In this document: positions 25,501 through 33,747 of the stretch, piece by piece | Position numbering within the stretch: position 1 is the first letter of the stretch | Layout: every line of letters begins with the position of its first letter | Origin: an uncultured Faecalibacterium sp. | Lineage (GTDB): Bacteria > Bacillota > Clostridia > Oscillospirales > Ruminococcaceae | Direction of reading: 5' to 3' | DNA length: 64,000 nucleotides | Assembly: GCA_934539245.1 (NCBI GenBank) | Contig: CAKTCK010000008.1 | Location: forward strand, 1-64,000 | Translations under genes and position numbers: made by a program | Notes under the pieces: model-generated | What the model was told of the DNA's origin: nothing | What the model saw: the letters and a program-made list of their open reading frames with translations, nothing else | Databases searched by the model: none

Positions 25501-25646
25501 CTGGACGATTTTGAATGCGCTCCGCGTTTGCTTTGCGCATATTCAGCGGAAATATTATTTTAAATTTTGGGTTTCTGAAAAGTCTGCGGACTTTTCAGAA
25601 ACCCTTTTTTCACGAGAGGGGTCGTAACGGCAAACGGCAGCTGCCG
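25501..25646 (+). repeat. Dispersed 3'-end repeat, copy B, with terminator-like hairpin
   Basis: The copy starts 15 bases after the M16 stop. It has GGACGATTTTGAATGCGCTC, then ATATTCAGCGGAA. A hairpin follows with 16-base perfect arms (25569-25584 and 25589-25604, loop TGCG) and six T, then GGTCGTAACGGCAAACGGCA and GCTGCCG. Reverse-complement relatives lie at 61.0 and 62.5 kb, and a same-strand relative at 52.5 kb. Confidence 0.8.
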
Positions 25647-25795
25647 TGACTGGGCGAGTTTTTCCACAAACACTTTTTCTGCACAAATCACCTGCATTCC
25701 GTCCAAATTACTAAAAAATTCCAGATTTTTTGTCAGATAAGTCATACTTATTTAAGAAAATTTGAACAAATTGCGAAATTTGTGTGTTTCCAGTG

Positions 25796-25824
25796 TGGAC
25801 AAAAACGTTTTCAACTGATAAAAT
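25796..25824 (+). promoter_or_regulatory. Sigma-A promoter of the purine permease gene
   Basis: TGGACA, 17 bases and TAAAAT. A GC-rich hairpin CTCCGCCG/CGGCGGAG (25839-25862) followed by TGTTTTATT lies in the short leader and could attenuate transcription. I found no purine riboswitch core. Confidence 0.65.
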
Positions 25825-25889
25825 GGGAGTTGTTCTTTCTCCGCCGTCCGCAACCGGCGGAGTGTTTTATTGGAAGCAGGAGGTTTCTC

Positions 25890-27260
25890 ATGTTAGAAAA
25901 ATTCTTTCACCTGAAAGAAAACCACACCGATGTAAAGACCGAGATCATGGCCGGTATCACTACCTTCATGACCATGGCTTACATCCTTGCCGTCAACCCC
26001 AACATCCTGTCCGCTGCGGGCATGGATTCCAAGGCTGTGCTGATCGCCACCGCGCTGGCATCCTTCATTGCCACCGCACTGATGGCTGTGCTGGCCAACT
26101 ACCCCTTTGCACTGGCTCCCGGCATGGGCCTGAATGCCTACTTTGCCTACACGGTCGTGCTGACCATGGGCTACAGCTGGCAGCTGGCTCTGATGGCCGT
26201 CTTTGTTGAGGGCATCATCTTCATCGCGCTGTCCCTGACCAATGTGCGCGAGGGCATCTTCAACGCCATTCCCATGACCCTGAAGAGCGCTGTCAGCGTG
26301 GGCATCGGCCTGTTCGTGGCCTTTGTCGGCCTGCAGAACGCCAAGCTGATCGTCAACAGCGATTCTACGCTGGTCACCTACCAGCACTTCAAGGGTGCAA
26401 CCTTCCACAGCGTTGGCGTGGGCGCTATTCTGGCTCTGCTGGGCGTGGTCATTACCGCCATCCTGCTGGTCAAAAAGGTCAAGGGCGGCATCCTGTACGG
26501 CATCCTGATCACCTGGCTGCTGGGCATCGTGTGCGAGCTGACCGGCATTTACATCCCCGATGTGGAAGCCGGCATGTACTCTGTCATCCCCACCGCTTTT
26601 GTCAGCTTCGACTTCTCCGCACTGGGCGAGACCTTTGGTCAGGTGTTCAAGACCGACTTCTCTGGCGTCGGCCTGCTGAACTTCTTCGCTGTGATGTTCT
26701 CCTTCCTGTTCGTGGACCTGTTCGACACGCTGGGCACCCTGATCGGCGTGGCCTCCAAGGCTGATATGCTGGATGAGGATGGCCGCCTGCCCCGCATCAA
26801 GGGCGCACTGATGGCAGACTCCATCGGCACCTGCGTGGGCGCTGTGCTGGGCACTTCCACCACCACCACCTTCGTGGAAAGCGCCTCCGGCGTTACCGAG
26901 GGCGGCCGCACCGGTCTGACCGCTATGACCACCGGCGTGCTGTTTCTGCTGGCTACCATCTTCAGCCCGCTGTTCCTCACCATCCCCAGCTTTGCGACCG
27001 CTCCGGCTCTGATCATCGTGGGCTTCTACATGATGGGTTCCGCCGTCAAGATCGACTTCAATGATCCCAGCGAGGGCATCCCCGCCTTCCTGACCATTCT
27101 GGCTATGCCCACCGCTTACAGCATCTCCGAGGGTATCGCCATCGGCATCATCTCCTGGACCATCATCAATGTGATCACCGGCAAGGCCAAGGAGAAGAAG
27201 ATCAGCCCGCTGATGTATGTGCTCACCGTGCTGTTCATCCTCAAGTATGTGTTCCTCTAA
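25890..27260 (+). CDS. NCS2-family purine permease (AzgA/PbuG type)
   Basis: This is a 456-residue inner-membrane importer of adenine, guanine or hypoxanthine. It opens with the AzgA-type block TEIMAGITTFMTMAYILAV and has LAPGMGLNAYFAY, FLFVDLFDTLGTLIGV and GTSTTTTFVESASGV, all hallmarks of this subgroup, across about twelve hydrophobic spans. The start is the ATG with CAGGAGG at 25878-25884; the open frame extends upstream without a ribosome site. It is monocistronic. Upp at 52.7 kb is the only other nucleobase salvage gene in the window. Confidence 0.93.
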   Translation: MLEKFFHLKENHTDVKTEIMAGITTFMTMAYILAVNPNILSAAGMDSKAVLIATALASFIATALMAVLANYPFALAPGMGLNAYFAYTVVLTMGYSWQLALMAVFVEGIIFIALSLTNVREGIFNAIPMTLKSAVSVGIGLFVAFVGLQNAKLIVNSDSTLVTYQHFKGATFHSVGVGAILALLGVVITAILLVKKVKGGILYGILITWLLGIVCELTGIYIPDVEAGMYSVIPTAFVSFDFSALGETFGQVFKTDFSGVGLLNFFAVMFSFLFVDLFDTLGTLIGVASKADMLDEDGRLPRIKGALMADSIGTCVGAVLGTSTTTTFVESASGVTEGGRTGLTAMTTGVLFLLATIFSPLFLTIPSFATAPALIIVGFYMMGSAVKIDFNDPSEGIPAFLTILAMPTAYSISEGIAIGIISWTIINVITGKAKEKKISPLMYVLTVLFILKYVFL

Positions 27261-27284
27261 TTCCCTGAGCGTATAAAAAGCCAA

Positions 27285-27328
27285 GCACCCCCTGCGGTCT
27301 GCCCGTACAGACCGCAGGGGGTGCTTTT
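27285..27328. terminator. Bidirectional terminator after the purine permease
   Basis: GCACCCCCTGCGGTCTG and CAGACCGCAGGGGGTGC form a 17-bp stem with TTTTA on one side and AAAAAG nearby on the other. It serves the converging operon ending at 27339 too. Confidence 0.9.
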
Positions 27329-27338
27329 ATGCTTATCC

Positions 27339-27545
27339 TTATTTTTTCCGCGGATGGATGTGTACCTCCGGGATGGCTACATTGTCGTAATGGATGGGGC
27401 GGTCTGCCTCCGGGGTGCTGTCTGCCGCTTCGTGCCGCACCTTGCCGGTGTGCACTTCCGGCACCGCCACCGTTTCCTCCTGTCCGTTCTTTCTGCTCTG
27501 GCTCTTCTGCCGGAGCCAGTTTTTCAGCCGCTGATGGATGGCCAT
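27339..27545 (-). CDS. Small basic protein with a repeated IPEVH motif
   Basis: This is a predicted 68-residue protein. The front is basic (QRLKNWLRQKSQSRKNG). The rest contains two similar units, VAVPEVHTG and VAIPEVHIH, and ends in PRKK. GGAAAGGAG precedes the ATG, and the gene follows gltS by 58 bases on the same strand, so co-transcription is likely. I recognise no family. The His pairs in the repeats could bind metal, but that is a guess. Confidence 0.5.
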   Translation of the reverse strand: MAIHQRLKNWLRQKSQSRKNGQEETVAVPEVHTGKVRHEAADSTPEADRPIHYDNVAIPEVHIHPRKK

Positions 27546-27603
27546 AGCCTTTTTCTCCTTTCCAGCACGGAAGCTTTTCCCCTCCGTGCGCACACCGGAC
27601 GTC

Positions 27604-28788
27604 TCAGATAAAGTTGATAAATACCGTGATCACCAGACTGTTCAGGAAGTCCGCAAACAGGCTGCCCACCAGCGGGATTAGCAGATATGCCTTGACGGAA
27701 GGTGCATACCTGTCGCACACAGCCTGCATATTAGCCATAGCATTGGGGGTAGCGCCCATGCCAAAGCCACACAGACCCGAAACAATGACCGCTGCATCGT
27801 AGTCCCTTCCCATCACGTTATACGCCACCACAATGACATACACGACCATGAACAACGTCTGCCCTGCCAGCAGGATGACCAGCGGCAGTGCCAGCTCTGC
27901 CAGCTGCCAGATCTTCAGGGTGATCATTGCCATGCCTAAGAACAGCGACAGGCAGATACCGCCAATATCGTTGATCTCACCCATATACACGGTGTAGCCG
28001 CCGCCGTACTCGCCCACATTGCGGATGATCGCCGCCGCGATCATGGCACCGATATAGATGGGAAAGGTCATGCCGGTCAGGGACAGCAGCTTAGAAAGCA
28101 CTGTGCCGATGCCCATGGCAAGGATCAGCTGAAAGCTGGCCGCAGGGTACATGCTGTGCCGCTCGTGCTTGATCTCCTCCTCCACCAGCAGGCTGTCATC
28201 CTCCGACACCGCAGTGTCCAGCAGATGATGCCGCTCAATGAGCATTTTGCCAATGGGGCCGCCCATCATGCTGCCCGCGATCAGACCATAGGTCGCGGCG
28301 GCGGTGCATAAGGTGGTAGCGCCCCGGATGCCAAAATCCTCCAGTACCGGGCCAAAGGCACCCGCCGTGCCGTGGCCGCCCACCATAGGAATAGAGCCGG
28401 TGCACAGACCTACCAGCGGGTCTATCTGCAGCAGGCTTGCCAGCCCCACTGCAATAAAGTTCTGGCTGACGATCAGCACGATGACCACACCCAGAAATAC
28501 GATCATCGCCCTGCCGCCGCTTTTCAGCACCTTCAGATTTGCCTGAAAGCCTACCGAGGTGAAGAACATCACCATGCAGACTTCCTTGAGGATGTCGTCA
28601 AAGGCGAACTCCGCCACGCCGGTAACGTAGCACACACAGGTAAAAATGGCGAACAGCACGCCGCCGATGACCGGAGCCGGGATGCAGAATTTTTCCAGCA
28701 TCCGCACCCGCTCCCGCAAAAATTTGCCCAGCAGCAGCACCAGCACCGAGAGTGCCAGTGTCTGATACATATCCAGTTCTATTTTCAT
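27604..28788 (-). CDS. gltS: Sodium/glutamate symporter
   Basis: This is a 394-residue inner-membrane carrier for Na+-driven glutamate uptake. The N-terminus (TLALSVLVLLLGKFLRERV, IPAPVIGGVLFAI) and the Gly-rich loop VGGHGTAGAFGP are family signatures. A related loop, GLCGFGMGATPNAMANMQ, occurs in the second half, as expected for the inverted-repeat fold. It lies 37 bases after a TAXI-type binding protein on the same strand, which is unusual because TAXI proteins normally serve TRAP permeases. The ribosome site is weak (AGGGAAAGAAAG). Confidence 0.93.
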   Translation of the reverse strand: MKIELDMYQTLALSVLVLLLGKFLRERVRMLEKFCIPAPVIGGVLFAIFTCVCYVTGVAEFAFDDILKEVCMVMFFTSVGFQANLKVLKSGGRAMIVFLGVVIVLIVSQNFIAVGLASLLQIDPLVGLCTGSIPMVGGHGTAGAFGPVLEDFGIRGATTLCTAAATYGLIAGSMMGGPIGKMLIERHHLLDTAVSEDDSLLVEEEIKHERHSMYPAASFQLILAMGIGTVLSKLLSLTGMTFPIYIGAMIAAAIIRNVGEYGGGYTVYMGEINDIGGICLSLFLGMAMITLKIWQLAELALPLVILLAGQTLFMVVYVIVVAYNVMGRDYDAAVIVSGLCGFGMGATPNAMANMQAVCDRYAPSVKAYLLIPLVGSLFADFLNSLVITVFINFI

Positions 28789-28825
28789 ATCGTCTTTCTT
28801 TCCCTCTGTTTCCCGGCAGCACCCA

Positions 28826-29803
28826 TCAGGATTCCACCGTGATGCCTGCCGTCTTATAGTAGGCAGCAGCCCCCTTGTGGAACGGGATGCCCACGCCCTC
28901 GGTTGCCTCGGCCTCGGTATCCAGCCGGATGCCCAGCTGCGCGCTCAGGCTTTCGCGCCCATCGAACAGCAGCTTTGTCAGCTGCTCCACCTGCTTTTCC
29001 GGCAGCGCCGCACTGGCCAGCAGCACCGCTTTTACGCCCACGGTCTGCACCTCCTCTTCCTGTCCGGGGTAGGTGCCCGCCGGAATGGTGCAGACGCTGT
29101 AACTGCTGCAGCTGTCCTGCAGGCGCTTTGCAGCCGCACCGTCCACACACAGCAGCCGGATGCCGCAGTCCTCCGCCAGCGCGGTCACCACCGCACTGGG
29201 CGCACCGGCAGTAATGAACATGGCATCGATTCTGCCCGCCTTCAGCTGCGCAGCGGCATCCTCGTAATTCAGGTTGATGGTCTCTACCAGTTTTTCATTC
29301 AAACCGTAGGCAGACAAGATCTGCCATGCGTTCTGCTCCGAGCCGGACTCCTCCGCGCCGATACTCACCGTTTTACCCTGCAATTCTTCTACGGACTGGA
29401 TATCCGAATCCGCCCGCACGATCACCTGACAGGCCTCGGTATACAGTGCAGCGACCGCACAGAATTTGTTTTCCATCTCCTCATCCTGAAAAATACCGCT
29501 CTGCTCGTAGGCATCCTGCACAAGGTCTGCCTGTGCCACCGCCAGCTGCAGGTAATCCCCCATCAGCAGACGCAGATTTGCCGCAGACCCGGCGGTGTTC
29601 TTCAGCTCCACAGCGCCATTCCCGCTGTCATTTTCCAGCGCAGCAAAACCTTCGCCAAAGGCGTGATATACGCCGCCCTCTCCGGCTACGCCCATGCGCA
29701 TCCGCCGGGCAGTACCGGCAGACGCGCAGCCCGCCAGCAGCAGCGCCGCCAGCATAATTCCTGCCAGCAGCACCGCAATTCCTCTGTGTTTCAATAGATA
29801 CAC
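28826..29803 (-). CDS. TAXI-family solute-binding lipoprotein without TRAP membrane subunits
   Basis: This binding protein of about 325 residues is exported as a lipoprotein: hydrophobic signal and lipobox LLLAGC, with Cys26 if the GTG start is used. TAXI-type blocks are GVAGEGGVYHAFGEGFA, QADLVQDAYEQ and KTVSIGAEESGSEQNA. TAXI proteins seen in other bacteria bind glutamate-like or carboxylate ligands for TRAP transporters, but here no TRAP permease is present and gltS follows at once. A start farther upstream is excluded because it would lie in the promoter (29850-29878). GTG at 29803 and TTG at 29794 both remain possible. Confidence 0.82.
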   Translation of the reverse strand: MYLLKHRGIAVLLAGIMLAALLLAGCASAGTARRMRMGVAGEGGVYHAFGEGFAALENDSGNGAVELKNTAGSAANLRLLMGDYLQLAVAQADLVQDAYEQSGIFQDEEMENKFCAVAALYTEACQVIVRADSDIQSVEELQGKTVSIGAEESGSEQNAWQILSAYGLNEKLVETINLNYEDAAAQLKAGRIDAMFITAGAPSAVVTALAEDCGIRLLCVDGAAAKRLQDSCSSYSVCTIPAGTYPGQEEEVQTVGVKAVLLASAALPEKQVEQLTKLLFDGRESLSAQLGIRLDTEAEATEGVGIPFHKGAAAYYKTAGITVES

Positions 29804-29849
29804 CCCGCATTCTCTCTGCCGCCGCAGTGCAGCAGATGATTTTTCTTCA

Positions 29850-29878
29850 ATTATAAGCAAGTCAAAGGTGAAAATCAA
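29850..29878 (-). promoter_or_regulatory. Sigma-A promoter of the TAXI-gltS operon
   Basis: On the minus strand TTGATT, 17 bases and a perfect TATAAT. Confidence 0.8.
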
Positions 29879-29930
29879 TCACCTGTTTTTATTTTTTCCG
29901 AAAAAGCTTCTGTTTTGTGCCGCCTGCAGC

Positions 29931-29971
29931 AAAAAAGGACCGCTACACCAGATGCCGTGCAGCAGTCCTTT
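29931..29971 (-). terminator. Terminator of the MFS gene
   Basis: On the minus strand AAGGACTGCT pairs with AGCGGTCCTT around a GC-rich centre, followed by TTTT. Confidence 0.75.
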
Positions 29972-30012
29972 GTATCGTTATAAAGGGCATTTCAGCGGTT
30001 CGCCGCGACGGC

Positions 30013-31269
30013 TCAGACCTGCTTTGTCTCTTCTGCCCGGGTGGAAATACCGAACAGCACAAAGCCGATGACGAACAGGATGGCAATGGAGCCAACGCCC
30101 ACGTTGGCGCTGCCGGTCAGCTGGCTGCCCACGCTGACGATCATAGTGCCAAGGAAGGAGGCGCCCTTGCCGCAGATGTCGAACAGGCCAAAGTATTCGC
30201 CAGATTTTTCCTGCGGGATGATCTTGGCAAAGTGGCTGCGGCTCAGCGCCTGCACGCCGCCCTGGAACATCCCCACCACCACGGCCAGCACCCAGAACTG
30301 CCACTGGCTCTTCAGGAAGAAGGCAAAGACGGCAATGCCGGTATAGGCCGCGATGCACACCGGGATCAGGGTCTTGGATTCATATTTCTGGCTCAGGCGG
30401 CCGAAGATCAGCGCCGAGGGGAAGGCCACGATCTGGGTGACCAGCAGTGCCAGCAGCAGACCGGTGGTGTCCAGTCCCAGTGCCGTGCCGTAGGCGGTTG
30501 CCATATCAATGATGGTATACACGCCGTCGATGTAGCAGAAGAAGGCCAGCAGGAACCAGAACACCTGCTTGTCCTGCGGCAGGTGCTTCAGGGTCTGCCC
30601 GATGCGCACAAAGCTCTGGCGGATGGCGTGCTGCTCCACCTCCACATAGTTGATCTGGCGGTACTTTTTCAGCAGCGGCAGGGTGACCACCAGCCACCAC
30701 ACGGCGGTAATGACCAGCGCGATGGACAAAGCAGTCATCTGGCTGAGCCCCACTGCGCTGCTGCCCAGCACCAGCGCCAGACAGACCACAAAGGGCACGC
30801 AGCTGCCGATATAGCCCCATGCGTACCCGCGGGAGGACACCATGTCCATCCGCTCCGGGGTAGTCACATCGCCCAGCATGGAATCGTAAAACACCAGACT
30901 GCCGGAGTAGCCGATCTTGGCAATGATAAAAATGACCAGAAAGACCAGCCATGTGCCCGCCAGACCCATGGCGCAGCAGCCGATGACGCCCACAAAAAGG
31001 CAGAGCATGAAGATGGGCTTTTTAAAGCCCTTGGTGTCGGCCAGCGTGCCCAGAATGGGGCCCAGAATGGCGGTGACCACCGTGACGATGGAGCTTGCAT
31101 AGCCCCAGTAGGCCAGATAGTCTACCTTGCTCACGCCGCCGGCCTCGGCCAGCGCATTGAAGAAGATGGGCACCAGCGTGGCGATCATCAGCACAAAGGC
31201 CGAGTTGCCCACATCGTATAGGATCCATGCCCGCTCCAGCGGTGTAACCTTGAATTTTTCAGTTTTCAT
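30013..31269 (-). CDS. MFS transporter, UMF1/Atg22-like
   Basis: This 418-residue, twelve-span carrier begins ERAWILYDVGNSAFVLMIAT, the characteristic opening of the UMF1 group, which is related to the yeast vacuolar amino-acid effluxer Atg22. The block GYAWGYIGSCVPFVVCLAL and the later YGTALGLDTTGLL also fit. The substrate is unknown; amino acid or peptide export is suggested by family only. The ATG at 31269 is chosen because the conserved opening starts there; the ribosome site (AAGGGGAAAAGGGAAAA) is weak. It follows the phospholipase-like gene by 44 bases. Confidence 0.85.
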   Translation of the reverse strand: MKTEKFKVTPLERAWILYDVGNSAFVLMIATLVPIFFNALAEAGGVSKVDYLAYWGYASSIVTVVTAILGPILGTLADTKGFKKPIFMLCLFVGVIGCCAMGLAGTWLVFLVIFIIAKIGYSGSLVFYDSMLGDVTTPERMDMVSSRGYAWGYIGSCVPFVVCLALVLGSSAVGLSQMTALSIALVITAVWWLVVTLPLLKKYRQINYVEVEQHAIRQSFVRIGQTLKHLPQDKQVFWFLLAFFCYIDGVYTIIDMATAYGTALGLDTTGLLLALLVTQIVAFPSALIFGRLSQKYESKTLIPVCIAAYTGIAVFAFFLKSQWQFWVLAVVVGMFQGGVQALSRSHFAKIIPQEKSGEYFGLFDICGKGASFLGTMIVSVGSQLTGSANVGVGSIAILFVIGFVLFGISTRAEETKQV

Positions 31270-31313
31270 CGTATTTTCCCTTTTCCCCTTGCACCGCCGG
31301 GGCGGCGCGTTTT

Positions 31314-32111
31314 TTAAAATTCCCCAAAGGTATGATCGTAGGCAGCGTCCAGCGGCTCGTCCGTGTCCAGCTTTGCCACATACTCTAAGATCAGCCGCTC
31401 TGCCAGCGGCAAAGCCTTGGCATACAACGTGTCCAGCTTGTGGTTGCTCTCGGTACACTGCGGGTTCGGCTGCGGGTTAGCCACAAGACCGTGCATCCCA
31501 TCGTACTTGCCCAGCACCTTCATGCCGGTCAGCACCACCCAGCGCTTGACCGGGTTCGAAGCCTGCAGCACCTTATGCACCGTGATCATCCCCTTCAGGG
31601 ATTCCAGCGCGGTCTGCTCCGAGATATCCTTGTAGAACGGCGCAATGACCCGGGCGTTTGCCGCGCTGGGGTGGATATGGCTGGCGGTAAAGAAGGTCAG
31701 CGGGTCATAGCCGTCCCGGCGCAGCAGCATATTGTCGAACTCGGTCTCGATCTCGCAGTGGGTCACACCGCTCTCCCGGGTAAACTGCTCCACAAAGGGG
31801 TGGCAGGTGCTGTCCAGCGCAAAATGGCACACAAAACCCAGCGCATAGGCCAGTGCAGCCTCGCGGTCGGCTTCCTCGTGCACCACCCGGCGTGCCCGGT
31901 CAAAGAACATTCTGCCCGGCTCGTCGTGCATGGCGTTGCCCAGCGCGGCGACCGGGGTGGACTTTTCCGCATGATAATAGAACAGCAGATCCGGTCCGTG
32001 CAGGCCGATATCGTACAGCTCCCGGTGCGCCTCCAGCTTTTTCCGCAGCGGCGCGGGCAGATGATCCAGCACATTTGCGCCAAAGCGGCGGTGTGCGTAG
32101 GTAGAGGGCAT
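31314..32111 (-). CDS. Zinc-dependent phospholipase C-family protein
   Basis: This is a 265-residue protein of the family named for bacterial zinc phospholipase C. It opens MPSTYAHRRFG, has HGPDLLFYYH, the helix AYALGFVCHFALDSTCHPFV with His ligands, and THCEIETEFDNMLL. There is no signal peptide, so activity on membrane lipids outside the cell is doubtful; such intracellular relatives are common in Clostridia and uncharacterised. AAGGAGG lies eight bases before the ATG. It is the first gene of a likely two-gene unit with the MFS carrier. Confidence 0.85.
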   Translation of the reverse strand: MPSTYAHRRFGANVLDHLPAPLRKKLEAHRELYDIGLHGPDLLFYYHAEKSTPVAALGNAMHDEPGRMFFDRARRVVHEEADREAALAYALGFVCHFALDSTCHPFVEQFTRESGVTHCEIETEFDNMLLRRDGYDPLTFFTASHIHPSAANARVIAPFYKDISEQTALESLKGMITVHKVLQASNPVKRWVVLTGMKVLGKYDGMHGLVANPQPNPQCTESNHKLDTLYAKALPLAERLILEYVAKLDTDEPLDAAYDHTFGEF

Positions 32112-32288
32112 CTCTCATTCCTCCTTCTTGCAGTGCCAGCGCCCGCCGCCCTGTTCCGGCTGCACTGACCAAAAATCCTATCGTTTTCAGTATAGCAGAA
32201 AGTTTGCCGACCTTCTACCCTTTTGTGTCTGTTTTCTGTAAAAAGTTTTAATAATTTTGCTGCATTTCCCGCCGTTCCCCCAAACAGA

Positions 32289-32334
32289 AAAGGAACCTCC
32301 TGAAATGTCCGCGGACATTTCAGGAGGTTCCTTT
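32289..32334. terminator. 46-base perfect palindrome serving as the gpsA terminator
   Basis: AAAGGAACCTCCTGAAATGT, CCGCGG and ACATTTCAGGAGGTTCCTTT read the same on both strands. It lies 15 bases after the gpsA stop and can end transcripts in either direction, followed by a short T-rich run. Confidence 0.85.
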
Positions 32335-32348
32335 CTAATCATTCAGGC

Positions 32349-33383
32349 TCACACGCTCTCATAGCCCTGCGGCATCTCGCTCTTGCGGTCGCGGGACATC
32401 AAGTTGCGCAGCGCGTCGCTGGCACTCATGCCCTCCTTGACGATGGCGTTCACCGTCTGGGCGATGGGCATTTCCACATGGTACTTCTCGGCCAGTTCCA
32501 TGGCGGCGGGCAGGGCGTTGATGCCCTCCACCACCATGCCGACCTCCTTCACGGCCTGTTCCGGGCTTTCGCCCTTGCCGATCAGGATACCGGCGCGGTT
32601 GTTGCGGCTGTGCATACTGGTGGCGGTAACGATCAGGTCGCCGATACCGGCCAGACCCGCAAAGGTCTGGACATTGCAGCCCATCGCCACGCCCAGCCGG
32701 GCGATCTCGGCAATGCCGCGGGTGATCAGGGCAGCGCGGGCGTTATCGCCGTAGCCAAGGCCGGTGGAGATGCCAACGCCCAGCGCAATAACGTTCTTCA
32801 TGGCACCGCTCAGCTCCACGCCCTTGATATCAGAGTTGGTGTACACGCGCATACAGGTGTTGCTGAACACCTCCTGCACCACCTCGGCAGCCTCCAGATC
32901 CGGGCTAGCGGAAACGATGGTGGTGGGCAGATCCAGCGCCACCTCCTCGGCATGGGTGGGGCCGCTGAGCGCCACCAGACGCACCGCACGGGGGCCGTTC
33001 TCGTGGCTCAGCTCGTCGGCAAGGATCTCGGTCATGGTATATAAGGTATCGGGCTCAATGCCCTTTGCCACGTCCACAATGATCTGGCCGGAGCGGATAT
33101 AGGGCCGCGCCTTGGCTGCCGTGGAGCGCACGAACACCGACGGCACTGCAAACAGCAGTACGTCCTTGCCGGTGCACACTTCCTCTATGCTTTTGGTAAA
33201 ACGCAGCTCCTGCGGGATGACCATCCCCGGCAGATTGGGGTGTACCCGGGTGGCGGAAAGGTTGTCCACCTCGGCCTCAATGGCCGACCACACCTGCACA
33301 TCGTTGCCGCTGACGGTCAGCATCCGTGCCAGAGCCATGCCCCAGGTGCCTGCACCCAGAACACCAATACTAAACTTTTTCAC
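32349..33383 (-). CDS. gpsA: Glycerol-3-phosphate dehydrogenase [NAD(P)+], GTG start
   Basis: This cytoplasmic enzyme reduces dihydroxyacetone phosphate to sn-glycerol-3-phosphate for phospholipid synthesis. It has 344 residues. The Rossmann motif GVLGAGTWGMALA is at the N-terminus. The catalytic Lys region is in GVELSGAMKNVIALGVGI, and NARAALITRGIAE and GLAGIGDLIVT are present. The GTG is chosen because GGAGG lies eight bases upstream and the Rossmann strand starts right after it; ATG codons farther up lack this. A strong promoter lies at 33486-33514. Confidence 0.95.
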   Translation of the reverse strand: MKKFSIGVLGAGTWGMALARMLTVSGNDVQVWSAIEAEVDNLSATRVHPNLPGMVIPQELRFTKSIEEVCTGKDVLLFAVPSVFVRSTAAKARPYIRSGQIIVDVAKGIEPDTLYTMTEILADELSHENGPRAVRLVALSGPTHAEEVALDLPTTIVSASPDLEAAEVVQEVFSNTCMRVYTNSDIKGVELSGAMKNVIALGVGISTGLGYGDNARAALITRGIAEIARLGVAMGCNVQTFAGLAGIGDLIVTATSMHSRNNRAGILIGKGESPEQAVKEVGMVVEGINALPAAMELAEKYHVEMPIAQTVNAIVKEGMSASDALRNLMSRDRKSEMPQGYESV

Positions 33384-33485
33384 GTTCGTATCCTCCGTGT
33401 CTGCACCGGGCAGAGGGAAAGCCCCCATCCGGTGGATTTGCGCCGCGCCGGGACACAAGCCCCGCAGCCGCGCACTGTTATGTTC

Positions 33486-33514
33486 ATTGTACACGAAAGC
33501 GCCCACAGCGTCAA
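33486..33514 (-). promoter_or_regulatory. Sigma-A promoter of gpsA
   Basis: On the minus strand TTGACG, 17 bases and TACAAT. Confidence 0.8.
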
Positions 33515-33660
33515 GCATCTGCCGCATTGCACAAATATTTAACAAGTTTATGCAATTTTTCGGTCACATCACACGTTTTGTGCAAACCGTTTGCGCTGCG
33601 GGGCATTTCATGCTATTATAGTATTCTGGTAGGTTTTGTAGGGATTTGTGACTGGGTCTC

Positions 33661-33719
33661 TTGACTTAAACTCTACTTTAGGGTATATACTGCATTAGTC
33701 GGCAAAGGCTTTGCCGACT
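33661..33719 (+). promoter_or_regulatory. Promoter and 5' leader hairpin of the amino-acid ABC operon
   Basis: TTGACT (33661-33666), 17 bases and TATATA (33684-33689). The transcript would open with a perfect 10-bp hairpin AGTCGGCAAA/TTTGCCGACT (33697-33719), followed by TGTGCATTTTTATTTT. This could protect the 5' end or end transcription early. Confidence 0.7.
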
Positions 33720-33747
33720 TGTGCATTTTTATTTTGAGGAAAAACCG

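Noticed and set aside
25740..25889. Purine riboswitch before the NCS2 permease
   Set aside because: The leader holds a simple GC hairpin but not the three-way junction with its conserved loops.
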